Assembly: GCA_036877525.1 (NCBI GenBank)
Contig: JAZGTH010000013.1
Location: forward strand, 9,304,001-9,368,000
DNA: 64,000 nucleotides
Origin: Chromobotia macracanthus
Taxonomy: Eukaryota; Chordata; Actinopteri; Cypriniformes; Botiidae
Reading direction: 5' to 3'
The translations under genes were made by a program, and so were the position numbers. Below, one piece after another: positions 12,889 through 25,800 of this stretch (its first letter is position 1; every line of letters begins with the position of its first letter). The notes under the pieces are model-generated. The model worked only from the letters and a program-made list of their open reading frames with translations, ran no database searches and had not been told where the DNA came from.

Positions 12889-13639
12889 ACATGTGTCCAA
12901 AAACATTGTGCTATGATTATATTAATTCTACCTTGTTCTCTACATTCACCTACCCTTCTCTTATTCTCCTGTCTCAGCAACCTAACCTGCTACATTCATG
13001 CTTCTGCAAATGCAGACCTCAGCAATCTTTAGGTCTGACTCCTCTTGTACGTGTAACAGTTTATCATTGGTAGGTGTTTGGTTATGACCCTGTTACAACA
13101 TAAATACATACTACTTTCTCTAAAGGTGCTTATTAGTAACAGACACAGATATAACCTATGTTTAAACTACTTATTGTAACTTCATGATGTTTCACAAAGT
13201 TTTCAACAAGTGAGTTTGACTTGGTGATAATAAATCTTACCCTTTATTTAGATTTGACATTTTCAAATGACCACCTCTGTGTCATTAATTAAAAGTTCAA
13301 TAAACACTACATAGTTACTGGAAAACATGTTATAAACATGCTAAACTGGATTCCTGAAGTGGCTGGTAAGCTAATTTAACTGGGTGCCAAAACAGGTGAG
13401 GCAGGTAACAACAGGCTGGGTTCAGGGTTTTCTCAGTAGGCGAAGGCTAATCCTTACCTTAATCCTTAAGGCATCTGCCAAAATTCTCAGCTAAGTGAGC
13501 AGTGTATGTCTTTCTAAGAATGCGTTTCAGGGTGGCAGTGTTGTTCAAAAATAAGGCCTTGGCCTTTAATATGAACATGTTTTCAATGCACCCCCTTGTG
13601 GACAAATGAACGACTACGTAATCAAATCGATTAGTGTTT

Positions 13640-13691
13640 ATAGTTCACATATTAAGAGATACAATATTGTATCTCTTAATATGTGAACTAT
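13640..13691. repeat. 52-bp perfect palindrome
   Basis: The 26-nt arm at 13640-13665 (starting atagttcacatattaagag) is followed without spacer by its exact reverse complement at 13666-13691. Symmetry stops at both outer edges (t at 13639 and t at 13692). It could extrude as a cruciform or fold as a hairpin in RNA. Confidence 0.95.
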
Positions 13692-14107
13692 TCTTGATCG
13701 GCGGTACTAACAGATTGTTCCCCTCCTTAGCGTTTGAAGAGAAAACAATCTGCTATGCACGAATTGAGGAAATGCCTGGCCACAAAACATCCTCCCATTA
13801 ACCTGTTTAGATTGAATTCACCTATTAAATTGCGAGCGCTTCTCAATGTTTCCACCCTCATTCCTGCATGAATCTCATTTAACTAACAAATTTCTGCTCA
13901 ATAGTTTCATTACAGTACAAGTCCAAAAACCAAAATGGTTCAAAGGTTTTAATAAGCGACAACATTTTGCTTTGGAAATCAAAACTATTTAACCAAAATA
14001 ATTTTTGGAACTAAATGAATTTTTTATGAATGTTGTAATAAATAGTTGTTTGTTTTCATGCTGTGCTATAACTTGAAACTTGAATCCTAAATGATTGATT
14101 ATTTCAG

Positions 14108-14150
14108 AGAATGTTGTAACTTTTTATAATAATAATAATAATAATAATAA
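14108..14150. repeat. (AAT)n microsatellite
   Basis: A run of 'ataataataataataataat' repeats followed by a T-rich stretch. Confidence 0.85.
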
Positions 14151-14451
14151 TATTTTATTTTTTGTTGATATTATTGTTTTTTTTCTTTTATATGCACATT
14201 TTAGAACTTACATGGAAACTATTGTATGATATTGTAAATGATATATTATAAAGGTTTTAAACAACATTTAGGCCTTTACAAGAGTTAAAGTGGTTTACAT
14301 AAAAAGATGAAGTCAGCATTACACTGTTTATCAATACCTGTATTTGTGCCATAACTTGTAATCCTGTTTAAATCTAGTGTACAATATTGGAATGTGGTGA
14401 TAGACAAGCATTTATTTAATCTGTTAAACTATGTATTGTTTGTATATATAA

Positions 14452-14497
14452 ACTATATTATATTATATATATATTATATAATATTATATATATATAC

Positions 14498-14528
<31 letters not shown>

Positions 14529-14545
14529 TATATTATATAATATAA
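14452..14545. repeat. AT-rich low-complexity tract
   Basis: Dense TATAT/ATAATATTA sequence with many internal palindromes. Confidence 0.85.
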
Positions 14546-15709
14546 TGCTGCCCATATACTGCTATAAACTGGGTTGTCAAAGAAGTGATCTGGCTCTTCT
14601 GTGCTGATGCTGTCATCTGTAGTTGATTGGCTTGCTCACTTAAGGTTAGGCACTATTTTTTGTAAATCTGACCAACCTCCCTATCCAGGTCCACATTAAC
14701 TCACATAGTAAATCAATTTTGATACAAAGAGACCCCACAATAAGGTTGTTTTATGTAGTATACACATTCATTTTTTGACACTTGTTATGTGCTGTTGACA
14801 AGTCATTCATTTGGGCATCAAACTAAATACAGCATATCTTCAATTACTGTACTTTAGCATCCATTTTTATCATGGTGTGAGAATCTATGAGTTGTATGCA
14901 TACTTGATATTAAAATTTGTTATAATTATTGCTGAATGTATATTAAACAATGTAGGCTTGTTTAAACCGGTTACACTAGTTTATCATTTAATAAGGTGTC
15001 TACAGTACATCTAAGACACTCTATATAGCAGCTTTTGAAATGCTTAATTTTACTATCATTGCTTGTACAATAAATATTTTACTAAATATTCTATTATTTT
15101 AAAAAATCTTATGTTCTAAGCAAACAATGTATATTACATATGGATATTACAAAATGAACAATAAATGAATCATTTAAGTTTATTAACCTACAATAAATAA
15201 TTTTAGAAAAGTATGAATTCGTGGGTGCTTACGCCACACATGCAGACCCAACACACTGAACCTTGTTCATGAAACATAAGCAAAACAAACTGATGTAAAT
15301 TGTTTATAAAACATCTTTAATTGTTCCATTCAATGCAATATTTACACAAGAATGTTCTTATAAACAATTTACACAATTTAATTTTCCTTATTTTATTACA
15401 AAAACATTGGGTTTGTGCAGTATACTGAGGACACCAAGGCCACAGTCTGTCCATCAAACTTTACTGGCTATTTTGTTTGTTGGTTTCACAGCAGTTACAT
15501 GTTAAACGATTATTATGAGATGGAAAGTGTATAGCAGTGGAAATTGTATAGTCAGGAAGTCTCAGATCTAAATGAAACTTAACCAATATTTATAACCTCA
15601 CAAACGTATTTAAAGACTATTCAAAACGTGACAGCACCCACAGATCACAAGTTGGCTAAATGCACTCATCACAGATCTACACCCAGGCAGCTGTAAAATT
15701 TTTATTGCA
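14546..15709. other. Spacer and dynlt5 3' flank
   Basis: AT-rich with no supported exon. The right end should contain the minus-strand 3' UTR of dynlt5. 'tttatt' motifs (AATAAA on the minus strand) occur near 15,391. Confidence 0.4.
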
Positions 15710-16983
15710 TCATTCAAAGTAGACACCATAGACATTAGCAACAGCAAAGAGCGAGCTGTTTTTGAAACTATGTGAAGAGTAAGTATCATGTGTTGCATCC
15801 CACAGACATCGACTCCCGATGCGCATGTTCTGGTCTCTGATCTGACCGATGCTGATGATTACTATGATCTTATAGCGAGGAATCATCAGGTCTTTCACTC
15901 TGGCCTTTACAACCTGAAATTACAATAACATATGTTAACTGCAAACATATTGATTTCATTTGCATCCATGTTTACATATTTATTAGATTAATTATATTAC
16001 ATATAATTAATCAACCTTTAAATAAAAATACACTCAACATACCTAAACATTACACAGTACTGTATCACAGAAACACTTGTTTTCTGCTTTACCTTGTCAG
16101 TATTAAATAGCAATTTTCAATTTCATCATAGTCATAATGAATTATGTTCAGTGAAAGGAAAAACAAAGAATTAGTATGATCCACAGAGTCCTAATGGAAA
16201 CTTTGAGTCTGTCTGGGGTTACATGACGAGTCAGAAGCAACTGAAACTATCTTAATCTATAGTAAAACTTGTGGCAAGTTCTCCAAGAATTTCCTGCCAA
16301 CCACCTTAAAATGGTGCATGAGTATTGGTGCAGTTTTAAAGGCAAAAGGTGGTACTGATTTATATTATTTTAAGGTAATATAAATCTCAAAAGTGTGTAA
16401 AGGTCGCATGACCTCAGAGATTGTTTTGGTCATTTGTCTGCACAGTTCAGCGTCATATTTCTCCTCCTGCAGGTAACTGCTCAACACATCTTTCAGAATG
16501 TCCTTCACTGTTACCACTGGAAAACAACGTGATGGTCCTGCTCAAATATATATATAAAAAATATGATTACATGTGAAAATAATTAAAAATCAATAAGAAC
16601 ATTCATACATGCTACTCATATGTGTATTTTACATTTGTTAAATTACTAAATAATTTTAATTTTTTTATATCTTTGTAATCTGTCATTATCCTCTCAAGAC
16701 TCACCAAGCTGATAGGTGTTTTCCATGTGAATTGTTGTCTTTGGAATATCGTCATGGTGACCAGGCTCATCAATGTAAGACACAGTGCTGATAGAGCTAC
16801 AAAGACAGACATCTGTAAATGCATTTGTTCTTCGTAAGTTTGTAAATGTTAAGGTATGCTAGCAACTTACTCTTTGGTTTTACCAATGGTGTCTTTAGCT
16901 CTGACTTCATGACTGCCTAGAGAAGACACACTTGCACGCTTCTTCAGCAGACGGGCGGCTTTCTCTTTCGCTAGATCTGACAT
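15710..16983 (-). CDS. dynlt5: Dynein light chain Tctex-type 5 (Tctex1 domain)
   Basis: Four coding exons in gene order (16983-16871, 16796-16705, 16516-16413, 15913-15710) total 513 nt, 170 aa, close to the human protein. All introns are GT-AG and phases join cleanly. The N-terminus is basic (MSDLAKEKAARLLKKRASVS). The Tctex1 domain follows: HMENTYQL, TVKDILKDVLSSYLQEE, LCRQMTKTISE, VVKARVKDLMIPRYKIIVII, RIGSRCLWDATHDTYSSHSF, and the ending SLFAVANVYGVYFE, the signature C-terminal strand. Tctex1 proteins dimerise and act as dynein or ciliary adaptors; the exact role of this member is not well established. It lies downstream of sgip1 on the same strand, the arrangement known next to SGIP1, which separates it from other Tctex1-domain genes. 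Two RFX-like sites lie 350-460 bp upstream. Confidence 0.92.
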
Positions 16984-17337
16984 TATCTTAATAAAAAACA
17001 CTTGGCCTTTAATTTTATCTGCCATTTTTCAAATAACACTGAAAACCTTCAGAGACAAAAATAACTTTCAAAATAAGTTTCTTGCTCTAAATTATATATA
17101 GGCCTATGACATGGTGACCAATCAACACTTAAATGTTATTTAAACAATTTTTCAAACAATTTCAGGGAACGTAAAATATACATAGGTGTTTTCTGTTTTG
17201 GGACTTTTACTGAAATACATCGCAATACCAACCAAAACAGTTGTACATAATTTATATCACAGAAAATAACCTTACCGCTTTGATGTCTCTCCCACAAACC
17301 GGAAATACGAAGTAGCGTCACAGTCGTGTTGCTATGC

Positions 17338-17443
17338 GTTGCCTTGACAACAATAAGGTTCATCCAGACAACTAAATTATTCTATTAGACTGAAATGAAT
17401 GACACTGAATTTTTGTTACGTCATGTTACCGTTGCTTGGCAAC
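17338..17443. promoter_or_regulatory. Two RFX X-box-like sites upstream of dynlt5
   Basis: GTTGCCTTGACAAC at 17338-17351 and GTTGCTTGGCAAC at 17431-17443 each match the X-box GTNRCC-N0-3-RGYAAC with one mismatch. RFX factors drive ciliary genes through such sites. An ETS-like 'accggaaat' sits near 17,298. Binding is inferred from sequence only. Confidence 0.5.
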
Positions 17444-19807
17444 CTTTCTTGATCTCTTTAAGCATGCAAACCATTTAGGAAAACTTGGCATAAAGTAAAC
17501 TAAGCATTTGGAAAAGGCACAGCACATGAAAAGGACTAGGTATTTCATGTAAAGTGAACGGTAACTTCATTAAGACATTAAGATAAAAAATTAAGTTAAA
17601 GTAATTTATCCATTTACACCTGCTCTAATCTGTATAATAAACAAAGCCGTTAGTATTATTAATGATCCAAGCCTTTGTCTTAGTCAAAACTTTAAATCAA
17701 AGAGTAATGCTGCCACCACATGACCAAATAAATACAAAACAAAACGCCGGAGCCACTAATAATGGACTAAGGCAAAAATGGCTTTTGAGTGTCAGGGGAT
17801 TTGGCGTAAGGGCGTTTGCGTCATATTTTATAAACAGAGCAATGTTTAAACTAAACTAAACTAAACTAAACTTAAAAGTACATTTATTGTGTAGATTACA
17901 GTTCACTATATTTTCAGCACCTGATATTTTCATACAGTTAATGAGGCATTTTTGTGTTTAAGTGCATATATTGTGACAATGACCTAAACAGGTAGCCAAG
18001 AATGTTAAACATGAATTTCTTGATTTTATTTTTAAGACATTACTTTTTCACTTTTGATATACTTAGCATTTTCAGTCTCTATATTCACAAAATCTGGGGA
18101 CAGGTTATTCTATACATTAAATGTTTGCATATTCCATTTTCTGAGTGATGTCCAAACAAGATGCAAGATAACAGATGAACATCATACAGTGACAGCGGAA
18201 TAAAAAGTAAAAAAAGAGACATGTTTCAAACAGAATGAATAATCCACAAGCAGCAGTTAACTTTCCATTCCTCCATATGCAAGGTCAGGTAAGGCCTCAA
18301 AACAATTGAAACAATTAATAAAGTACACTTTATTAATTTCATGGATAATGCAACATCTAACCAAAACCAGTTTAGTCAAACCTCACAATTGACAATTATC
18401 TAGGATTTCTATACGTGAGAATCTAAAAGATGAGAATTAGCTAATGTACAGTTTAAAATTATAATAATTTTCAACTAGAGGCATTTGAGGCTTTCTAGTG
18501 AAAGTTTGAGAGATAATGTCAAATTTAAAGGCAATGATCCACATATGAATAAAAGTCTCGTTAACTTAAAACTCAAACTGCATGGTGAAAAAGATGAAAC
18601 GTTACTTTCCAAAACACGCAGGTTGACAATGGCTAAAATACATGAAGCAGAACAGTGTAAACGTTTAGGAAAATTAAAAATGTTTCTCTGTACTACTTAG
18701 AAATGCTGTTTTTTTTCAAACCCTTATTCAACAAATAAAAAACAGTACAGTATCTATTATGAACCACAGGACATGGCATAAAATAAACTACATACATTTT
18801 AAATGAATAAATAAAGTGCTGTTATGAATTGAAAATAAAACAATACTTTGACGTGAAATCTGTTCTAGTACCATACATAGAAACTCAATATCCATTTGGA
18901 TACATGTAAAATAGTAATTGTTATACATTTTTTTTACACATTACCTTTAAATATTGCTACAGGAAAATGTTTTGGGAAAGAAAGAAAAATCCACATTGTG
19001 GAAACCAAATGGAAAAGTTTATACTCAACTAATTCCTTAAGTTCATTTCAGCTTAAGGAATTCTTCATCCCTGATGCAAATGGAGGATCATTTTCCTAGG
19101 ATGTTGATCTAAACCAATCATTTAAAGACAGAAAAAAATGTAGGTAGGCATCACTTTTTGCATGAACTGAGTTTAAGTGTTACATCCAAATTTAAGCACT
19201 AATTTATTAAAAATTGTATCCTGTGGGACAGCTAGCCAGAAATGATGCATTTTACTATGCTTTCACCATTAACATCAAATTAAAATAACACTTAAAAGAG
19301 GCATTTTAAAATTACATTGAACTGTGCATGACTGCATTTTCCCCCCTTATTTTTCAAGATGTCTGTAATCGACAGTGTCATAAATCCAAATTATGTTTAG
19401 AAACTGTCAAATAACTTTAATGCTCTTGCAAAGAGAAACAAACAGTGCTACTCTATATATTAGAAAGATCAAACTCTGAATTAATCTCCTGCTGGAAACT
19501 ATTTTAAAATCTGCATTTATCTGTAAACAAAACTGTAATTGTAGAAGTGATAAAGAAAACTGCCTTCTGAAAAAAATCAACATTTGCATTTGTCCTGAAG
19601 ACGTTTTGGATACACACAAAATATTTGCTAATATTAACATACACACACCCACAGAATGCACTGATGATTTTCTACACCAGACAGTATATGTGAGATTTTT
19701 AGTGCTGTAGTTCTGGTCAATAAAATCATTTTTTGAGTTTTTGTAGTACCAAAAGAGTGTCCAAACATCCCACTCACAATCTACCCAGCAGCCATTGCTG
19801 CGCTCGG
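17444..19807 (-). other. Spacer and sgip1 3' UTR
   Basis: AT-rich. A short (CTAAA)n run lies near 17,850. The stretch just left of the sgip1 stop (19,808) is presumed 3' UTR; a minus-strand AATAAA lies at 19,203-19,208 and others further left. No coding exon is seen. Confidence 0.45.
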
Positions 19808-22800
19808 TCAGTTGTCTGCCAAATATTTACCTGTAGAATGCAAAAACCAAAATGATAAAACTTTTCTTCTAAACAAATTAAACACAACAAAAAAGATGTA
19901 TGTGCTTTACACGCCCTCACACATTATTTGCAATAATACCATGTATTCTGCATTGAACTTGCTTGACATTTTTTCTGTGTTTTATTTATTATTATATGTG
20001 AAGCTGCTATGAAGTAATGTAACAATGTAAAAAAGCGCTAATTTACAGACATACCTGCGGAAAACCTTTTTTTAACCAGTGAGAGTCTGTAGCCGGACCC
20101 TACAAGCTGGAAATCACAGCCAGACAGAGTGCTGCCCTCACTAGTGAACTGCACAGCAAGCTGTGATGGTTTACTGGGGCCCTCAGCCAACTGGAAGCGA
20201 GCCAGTAGTGCGCCCACCCCTAAGATGAAACACACAACACACAATTTAATTTCAGCTTTATATGCTATAACAATGTTTAACACACCAAATAGTAATTAAA
20301 AACCTTCTCATACTGGTAATTAATAATTAATTTTAGAAATGTTTCTGCAACTGTACAAAGCTCATGAATATTAAAAGAACAACCAATTGGACACCAACCA
20401 ATCCGGTTTCAAGAGTGGCCACTCAACAGAGACAGCACTACTGTCGGTCACTGAGTCCCTACGGACTGCAAAGGCTAACTCTAAATCATCAGTCCTCGTT
20501 CTGCTTGATCTATCCGCTGCCATCACTGGGCATCACAGGTACTCCACTTTATTGGTTTGAAACCTACCTTACTGGTAGGTCTTTCAGGGTTTCCTGGAAA
20601 GGGGAAGTATCCAAAGTTCATCAGCTGATCACTGGGGTTCCCCAGGGTTCTGTTCTTGGACCCCTCCTCTTCTCCATATACACTACATCACTGGGTCCCA
20701 TCATACATGCACATGGGTTCTCCTACCATTGCTATGCTGATGACACACAGCTCTTCCTTTCATTTCATCCAGATTATCCCATGGTAGCTGCACGTGTGTC
20801 AAGCTGTCTGGCGGACATCTTGGCATGGATGAAAGAACACCATCTGCAGCGCAACCTGGCAAAGACTGAGCTTTTTGTCTTCCCTGCCAATCCAATCCTA
20901 CCGCACGATTTCATCATCCAGTTAAGTACATCTTCAATTACCCCATCAAATTCCGCCAGAAATCTTGGAGTAATCTTTGATGACCAACTGACCTTCAAAG
21001 ACCACATTGCTAAGACGGCTCGGTCATGCAGATTTGCATTACATAACATCAGGAAAATCAGGCCTTTTCTAACAGAACATGCAACACAACTTCTCGTCCA
21101 GGCCCTGGTCATTTCTAGGCTTGATTACTGCAATGCTCTTCTGGACTGCCATCATGCACAATCAAGCCTCTACAAATGATTCAGAACGCTGCAGCACGTC
21201 TCATCTTCAACGAGCCCAAAAGAGCCCATGTCACCCCTCTCCTCATCTCTCTGCATTGGCTACCGCTTACTGCTTGCATCAAGTTCAAGGCCTTGACACT
21301 TGCTTACCGATCTATCACTGGGTCAGCACCCTCCTACTTTCACTCATTCTTACGAGTCTACGCTCCTACCAGAAACCTGTGATCACAGAAGGAATGAAGG
21401 CTTGTGGTAACATCACAGAGAGGCACAAAATCACTCTCCAGATCATTTTCGTTCACTACTCCATGCTGGTGGAATGATGTTCCTGCCTTCATCCGAAATG
21501 CAGAATCCCTGGCAATATTCAAAAGACAGCTGAAAACACATGTCTTTCGTAAGCACTTAACCTCATCTTAAAAAAAAAATTCTTTCCCTTCATTTCCTAT
21601 TCCTCTTTCCTTTACTCTGAGCAATGTCTGAAACTTGTATTGTGAGCACTTATTGTGTCTAGTTGCCTCTTCAGGTTGACTCGCTTGTTGTATTCAGCAC
21701 TTGTAAGTCGTTTTGGATAAAAGCGTCTGCTAAATGAATAAATGTAAATGTAAATGTAAATGAGGCAAACATTGAGGTAGTTTATGATTGGCTGTCTGTT
21801 GCTTAACAACTTGAAAACAGGGTGAACCCAGTAACCCCTTTTTAAAATTATAAGACAAGTGTGAAACATTGCCTAATGCAAGGGGAAAAAATGGCCTAAA
21901 TCCAGGATTAAAAAGGGCTGTGGTTAAGCATAGTGTGAAAAGATTATTTGAGAATCAGTGCTAACAAAAATACAGCAGAACCATATTTCATTGCAGGTCA
22001 AAATAATTTAGCAGGGCCTTATTTATATTTTTTCTTGGAACAGAATAATAAGTAGTGCTTTTCCACTGTGTTGACACCACTTTTGCCACCCGAACAGCCT
22101 TTCACTAATGATCTCAGTATTATCCAGCTGAGGTTACCAGCTTCAAACTGGCCTACAATTTATACAGTTCTATTCAAAGAAGCCACAGAATCATGTATGA
22201 AGACTTGATTAGTTCCAAAAATCTAAATTAAATATGTCATATTGTATGCACAGAAAAAGACTGCATTTGAACTACAAACCCGATTCCAAAAAAGTTGGGA
22301 CACTGTACAAATTGTGAATAAAAAAGGAATGCAATAATTTACAAATCTCATAAACTTATATTTTATTCACAATAGAATATAGATAACATATCAAATGTTG
22401 AAAGTGAGACATTTTGAAATGTCATGCCAAATATTGGCTCATTTTGGATTTCATGAGAGCTACACATTCCAAAAAAGTTAGGACAGGTAGCAATAAGAGG
22501 CCGGAAAAGTTAAATGTACATATAAGGAACAGCTGGAGGACCAATTTGCAACTTATTAGGTCAATTGGCAACATGATTGGGTATATAAAGAGCCTCTCAG
22601 AGTGGCAGTGTCTCAGAAGTCAAGATAGGCAGAGGATCACCAATTCCCTCAATGCTGTGGCGGAAAATAGTGGAGCAATATTAGAAAGTGTTTTTTTTAG
22701 AGAAAAATTGCAAAGAGTTTGAAGTTATCATCTACAGTGCATATAATATCATCCAAAGATTCCGAGAATCTGGAACAATCTCTGTGCGTAAAGGTCAAGG

Positions 22801-25800
22801 CTGGAAATCCATACTGGATGCCTGTGATCTTCAGGCCCTTACACGGCACTGCATCACATACAGGTATGCTACTGTAATGGAAATCACAACGTGGGCTCAG
22901 GAATACTTCCAGAAAACATTGTCGGTGAACACAATCCACTGTGCCATTCACCGTTGCAAGCTAAAACTCTATAGGTCAAAAAAGAAGCCATATCTAAACA
23001 TGATCCAGAAGCGCAGGCGTTTTCTCTGGGCCAAGGCTGATTTAACTGGCTGAGGTCCAAGGCTGAGGACTGTGGCAAACTGGAAAACTGTTCTGTGGTC
23101 AGAAGAATCAAAATTTGTAGTTCTTTTTGGAAAACTGGGACGCCATGTCATCCGGACTAAAGAGGACAAGGACAACCCAAGTTGTTATCAGCGCTCGGTT
23201 CAGAAGCCTGCATCTTTGATGGTATGGGGTTGCATGAGTGTGTGTGGCATGGGCAGCTTACACATCTGGAAAGGCACCATGAATGCTGAAAGGTATATCC
23301 AAGTTCTAGAACAACATATGCTTCCATCCAGACGTCGTCTCTTTCAGGGAAGACCTTGCATTTTCCAACACGACAATGCCAGACCACATACTGCATCAAT
23401 TACAACATCATGGCTGCGTAGAAGAAGGATCCGGGTACTAAAATGGCCAGCCTCCAGTCCAGATCTTTCACCCATAGAAAACATTTGGCGCATCATAAAG
23501 AGGAAGATGTGACAAAGAAGACCTATGCAGTTGAGCAATTAGAAGCCTGTATTAGACAAGAATGGGACAACATTCCTATTCCTAAACTTGAGCAACTTGT
23601 CTCCTCAGTCCCCAGACGTTTGCAGACTGTTATAAAAAGAAGAGGGGATTCCACACAGTGGTAAACATGGCCTTGTCCCAACTTTTTTGAGGTGCTGATG
23701 CCATAAAATTTAAAATCAACTTATTTTTCCCTTAAAATTATACATTTTCTCAGTTTAAACATTTGATATGTCATCTATGTTGTATTCTGAATAAAATATT
23801 GACATTTGAAACTTCCACATCATTGTACAGTTTGTAATCATTGTACAGTTTGTAAGAAATCAGGTTTGTAAATGCATGAACGACACCTAGAGCTTTTACG
23901 GTGACTTTGCAAAACCTTTCCGTAAGCAATCATATTTACTACCACTAAGGCATTCTGCAAAAGACACTACATTGTATGGATGCAAGAGCAAGAGCTAAGC
24001 TATGCAAAGATCTTCCAAAGTCATTGGAGGACTCACCTTCCAATCATTTGATATTTAAAGAACATTTACCTCCGTTTTCAGACCTCTGTGAAAGCTCTGG
24101 AATCTTCCAGGTTATTTTCTGTGTCTCTGGGTTCCTTACGAGGAAATACATAGACAAACATCATTACACTTAAATACACTGCTGTTATAATGATTTGGAA
24201 CGTGATGATCGTGCCAGATTCCTACCAGGTGGCAGGTGGAAGCATGGCCTGCAGTTTGTTTACGCCGCCATCCACAGCTGCCATGAAGTGGATGTTGTTG
24301 AGAGGTGTGGGAGAGGGCATGGCCTCTGTGTTGTATTTATAATCTATCCTGAGGTCTGTGAAACTAGCATCGCCACGCCAACTCACTGCCAGATTTAGTG
24401 GCGTAGACTGGATCCCTTGAGCTGACACCTAGAACAATAAATTTCAATTGACATACCACTACATATACAGATGAGGGTAATTTTGTAATGCTTCTGCAAG
24501 TACAATTTCAGATTCAGATTTGAATGGCTGCATTCACATGCTTGAGGGGTATTCCAAAATCTGTCCACAATTTGGTCATATTCCAATCATTTATGCAAAA
24601 TGTGTAATGTTTTAAACCAATTAAGGCACAATTTTGGTTATAATAATTCAGAATAAGACAGCTGCCATATGTCTGCATTAAATTAAGTTCTGAGTCATGT
24701 AAACACTTTATATTTTATGTAAGAATATGTATATCTGTACATCCATGACATGAATGTGAACTAATGAATTAAATAAATTACTGTGTAGAATTAAAAAACA
24801 ACAGCATAATAATAACGAGCAACCTCCAACAAGTTTTCTCCCACATAAGAATAGCAGGAAAACTACATGGTTTCATTTATTTTGAATATTAACACATAAA
24901 TAAGAATATTCCAATAGCTGTGAAAGCATGCAAAGTTGTTTTCTGAAGAAAAAAGCCAAACCAGAAATTATGGGCATACATTTGGTCACTGACACAAATA
25001 TTAGCAGGTTAAAATAATTCTTTATTAAACGTGAAAAAAAGCATTTCATGTGAGTGCATGCATCAGTTCTTTAAATTTAGCTGATGTCTCTATACTAAAC
25101 CTCACCTGGTACTTAAGCATGTCCACATTGTAATATGTGGCCTGTGGCCTCTGCTCAGCCACTTTCTTCAAGTGACTCATCAAGCTCGGCATGTTCACCC
25201 AGAACTCCTTTGAGTCACCTGTAGGTGGTGTGGTGTCACTGCAAGAAACATTTCCAGTTCAAATAAAAGTACCTGAAAATGTCTGTGTTTCAAACAAGCC
25301 CAAGCCAGAAGAGACCCAGTCCTTATGATATTCTGGTCCCTAGATATGGCTGACATCCTCCTTACAATGTAACGGTGGTTTTTCCACTGTTTATTGTCTT
25401 TTATTGTGTTTATTGTCTGCCAAGAGAAAATCATGAGTCTTGTATTATCAATTTATTTGGAGAATTTCTATGAACCACCTGAACAAATGATTTATTGAGT
25501 CATTTTAATCACACAAGAATATTCCAGAACATGTTTTTGCAAAATCAAAGATACAATGGGTTTATTTACAAATGATTTGAGAATCTGACCAAATTACTAA
25601 AAAGATCCGGTTCAAAAGACTAAAAGGTCAATTAGCAGACTTGACATTGTTTATTTTACCAGCACAGAAGCTGTGGGTTGGGAAGAACCTGCTCCAGGCA
25701 ACTGTACTGGCTGATGGTGAAGGTCAGCACTGGTGGACTGGGATGGCTAGAGAAGTGTCTAGTGATTCCTGCTGGGAAAGACAACACCATCTCACCAGTG

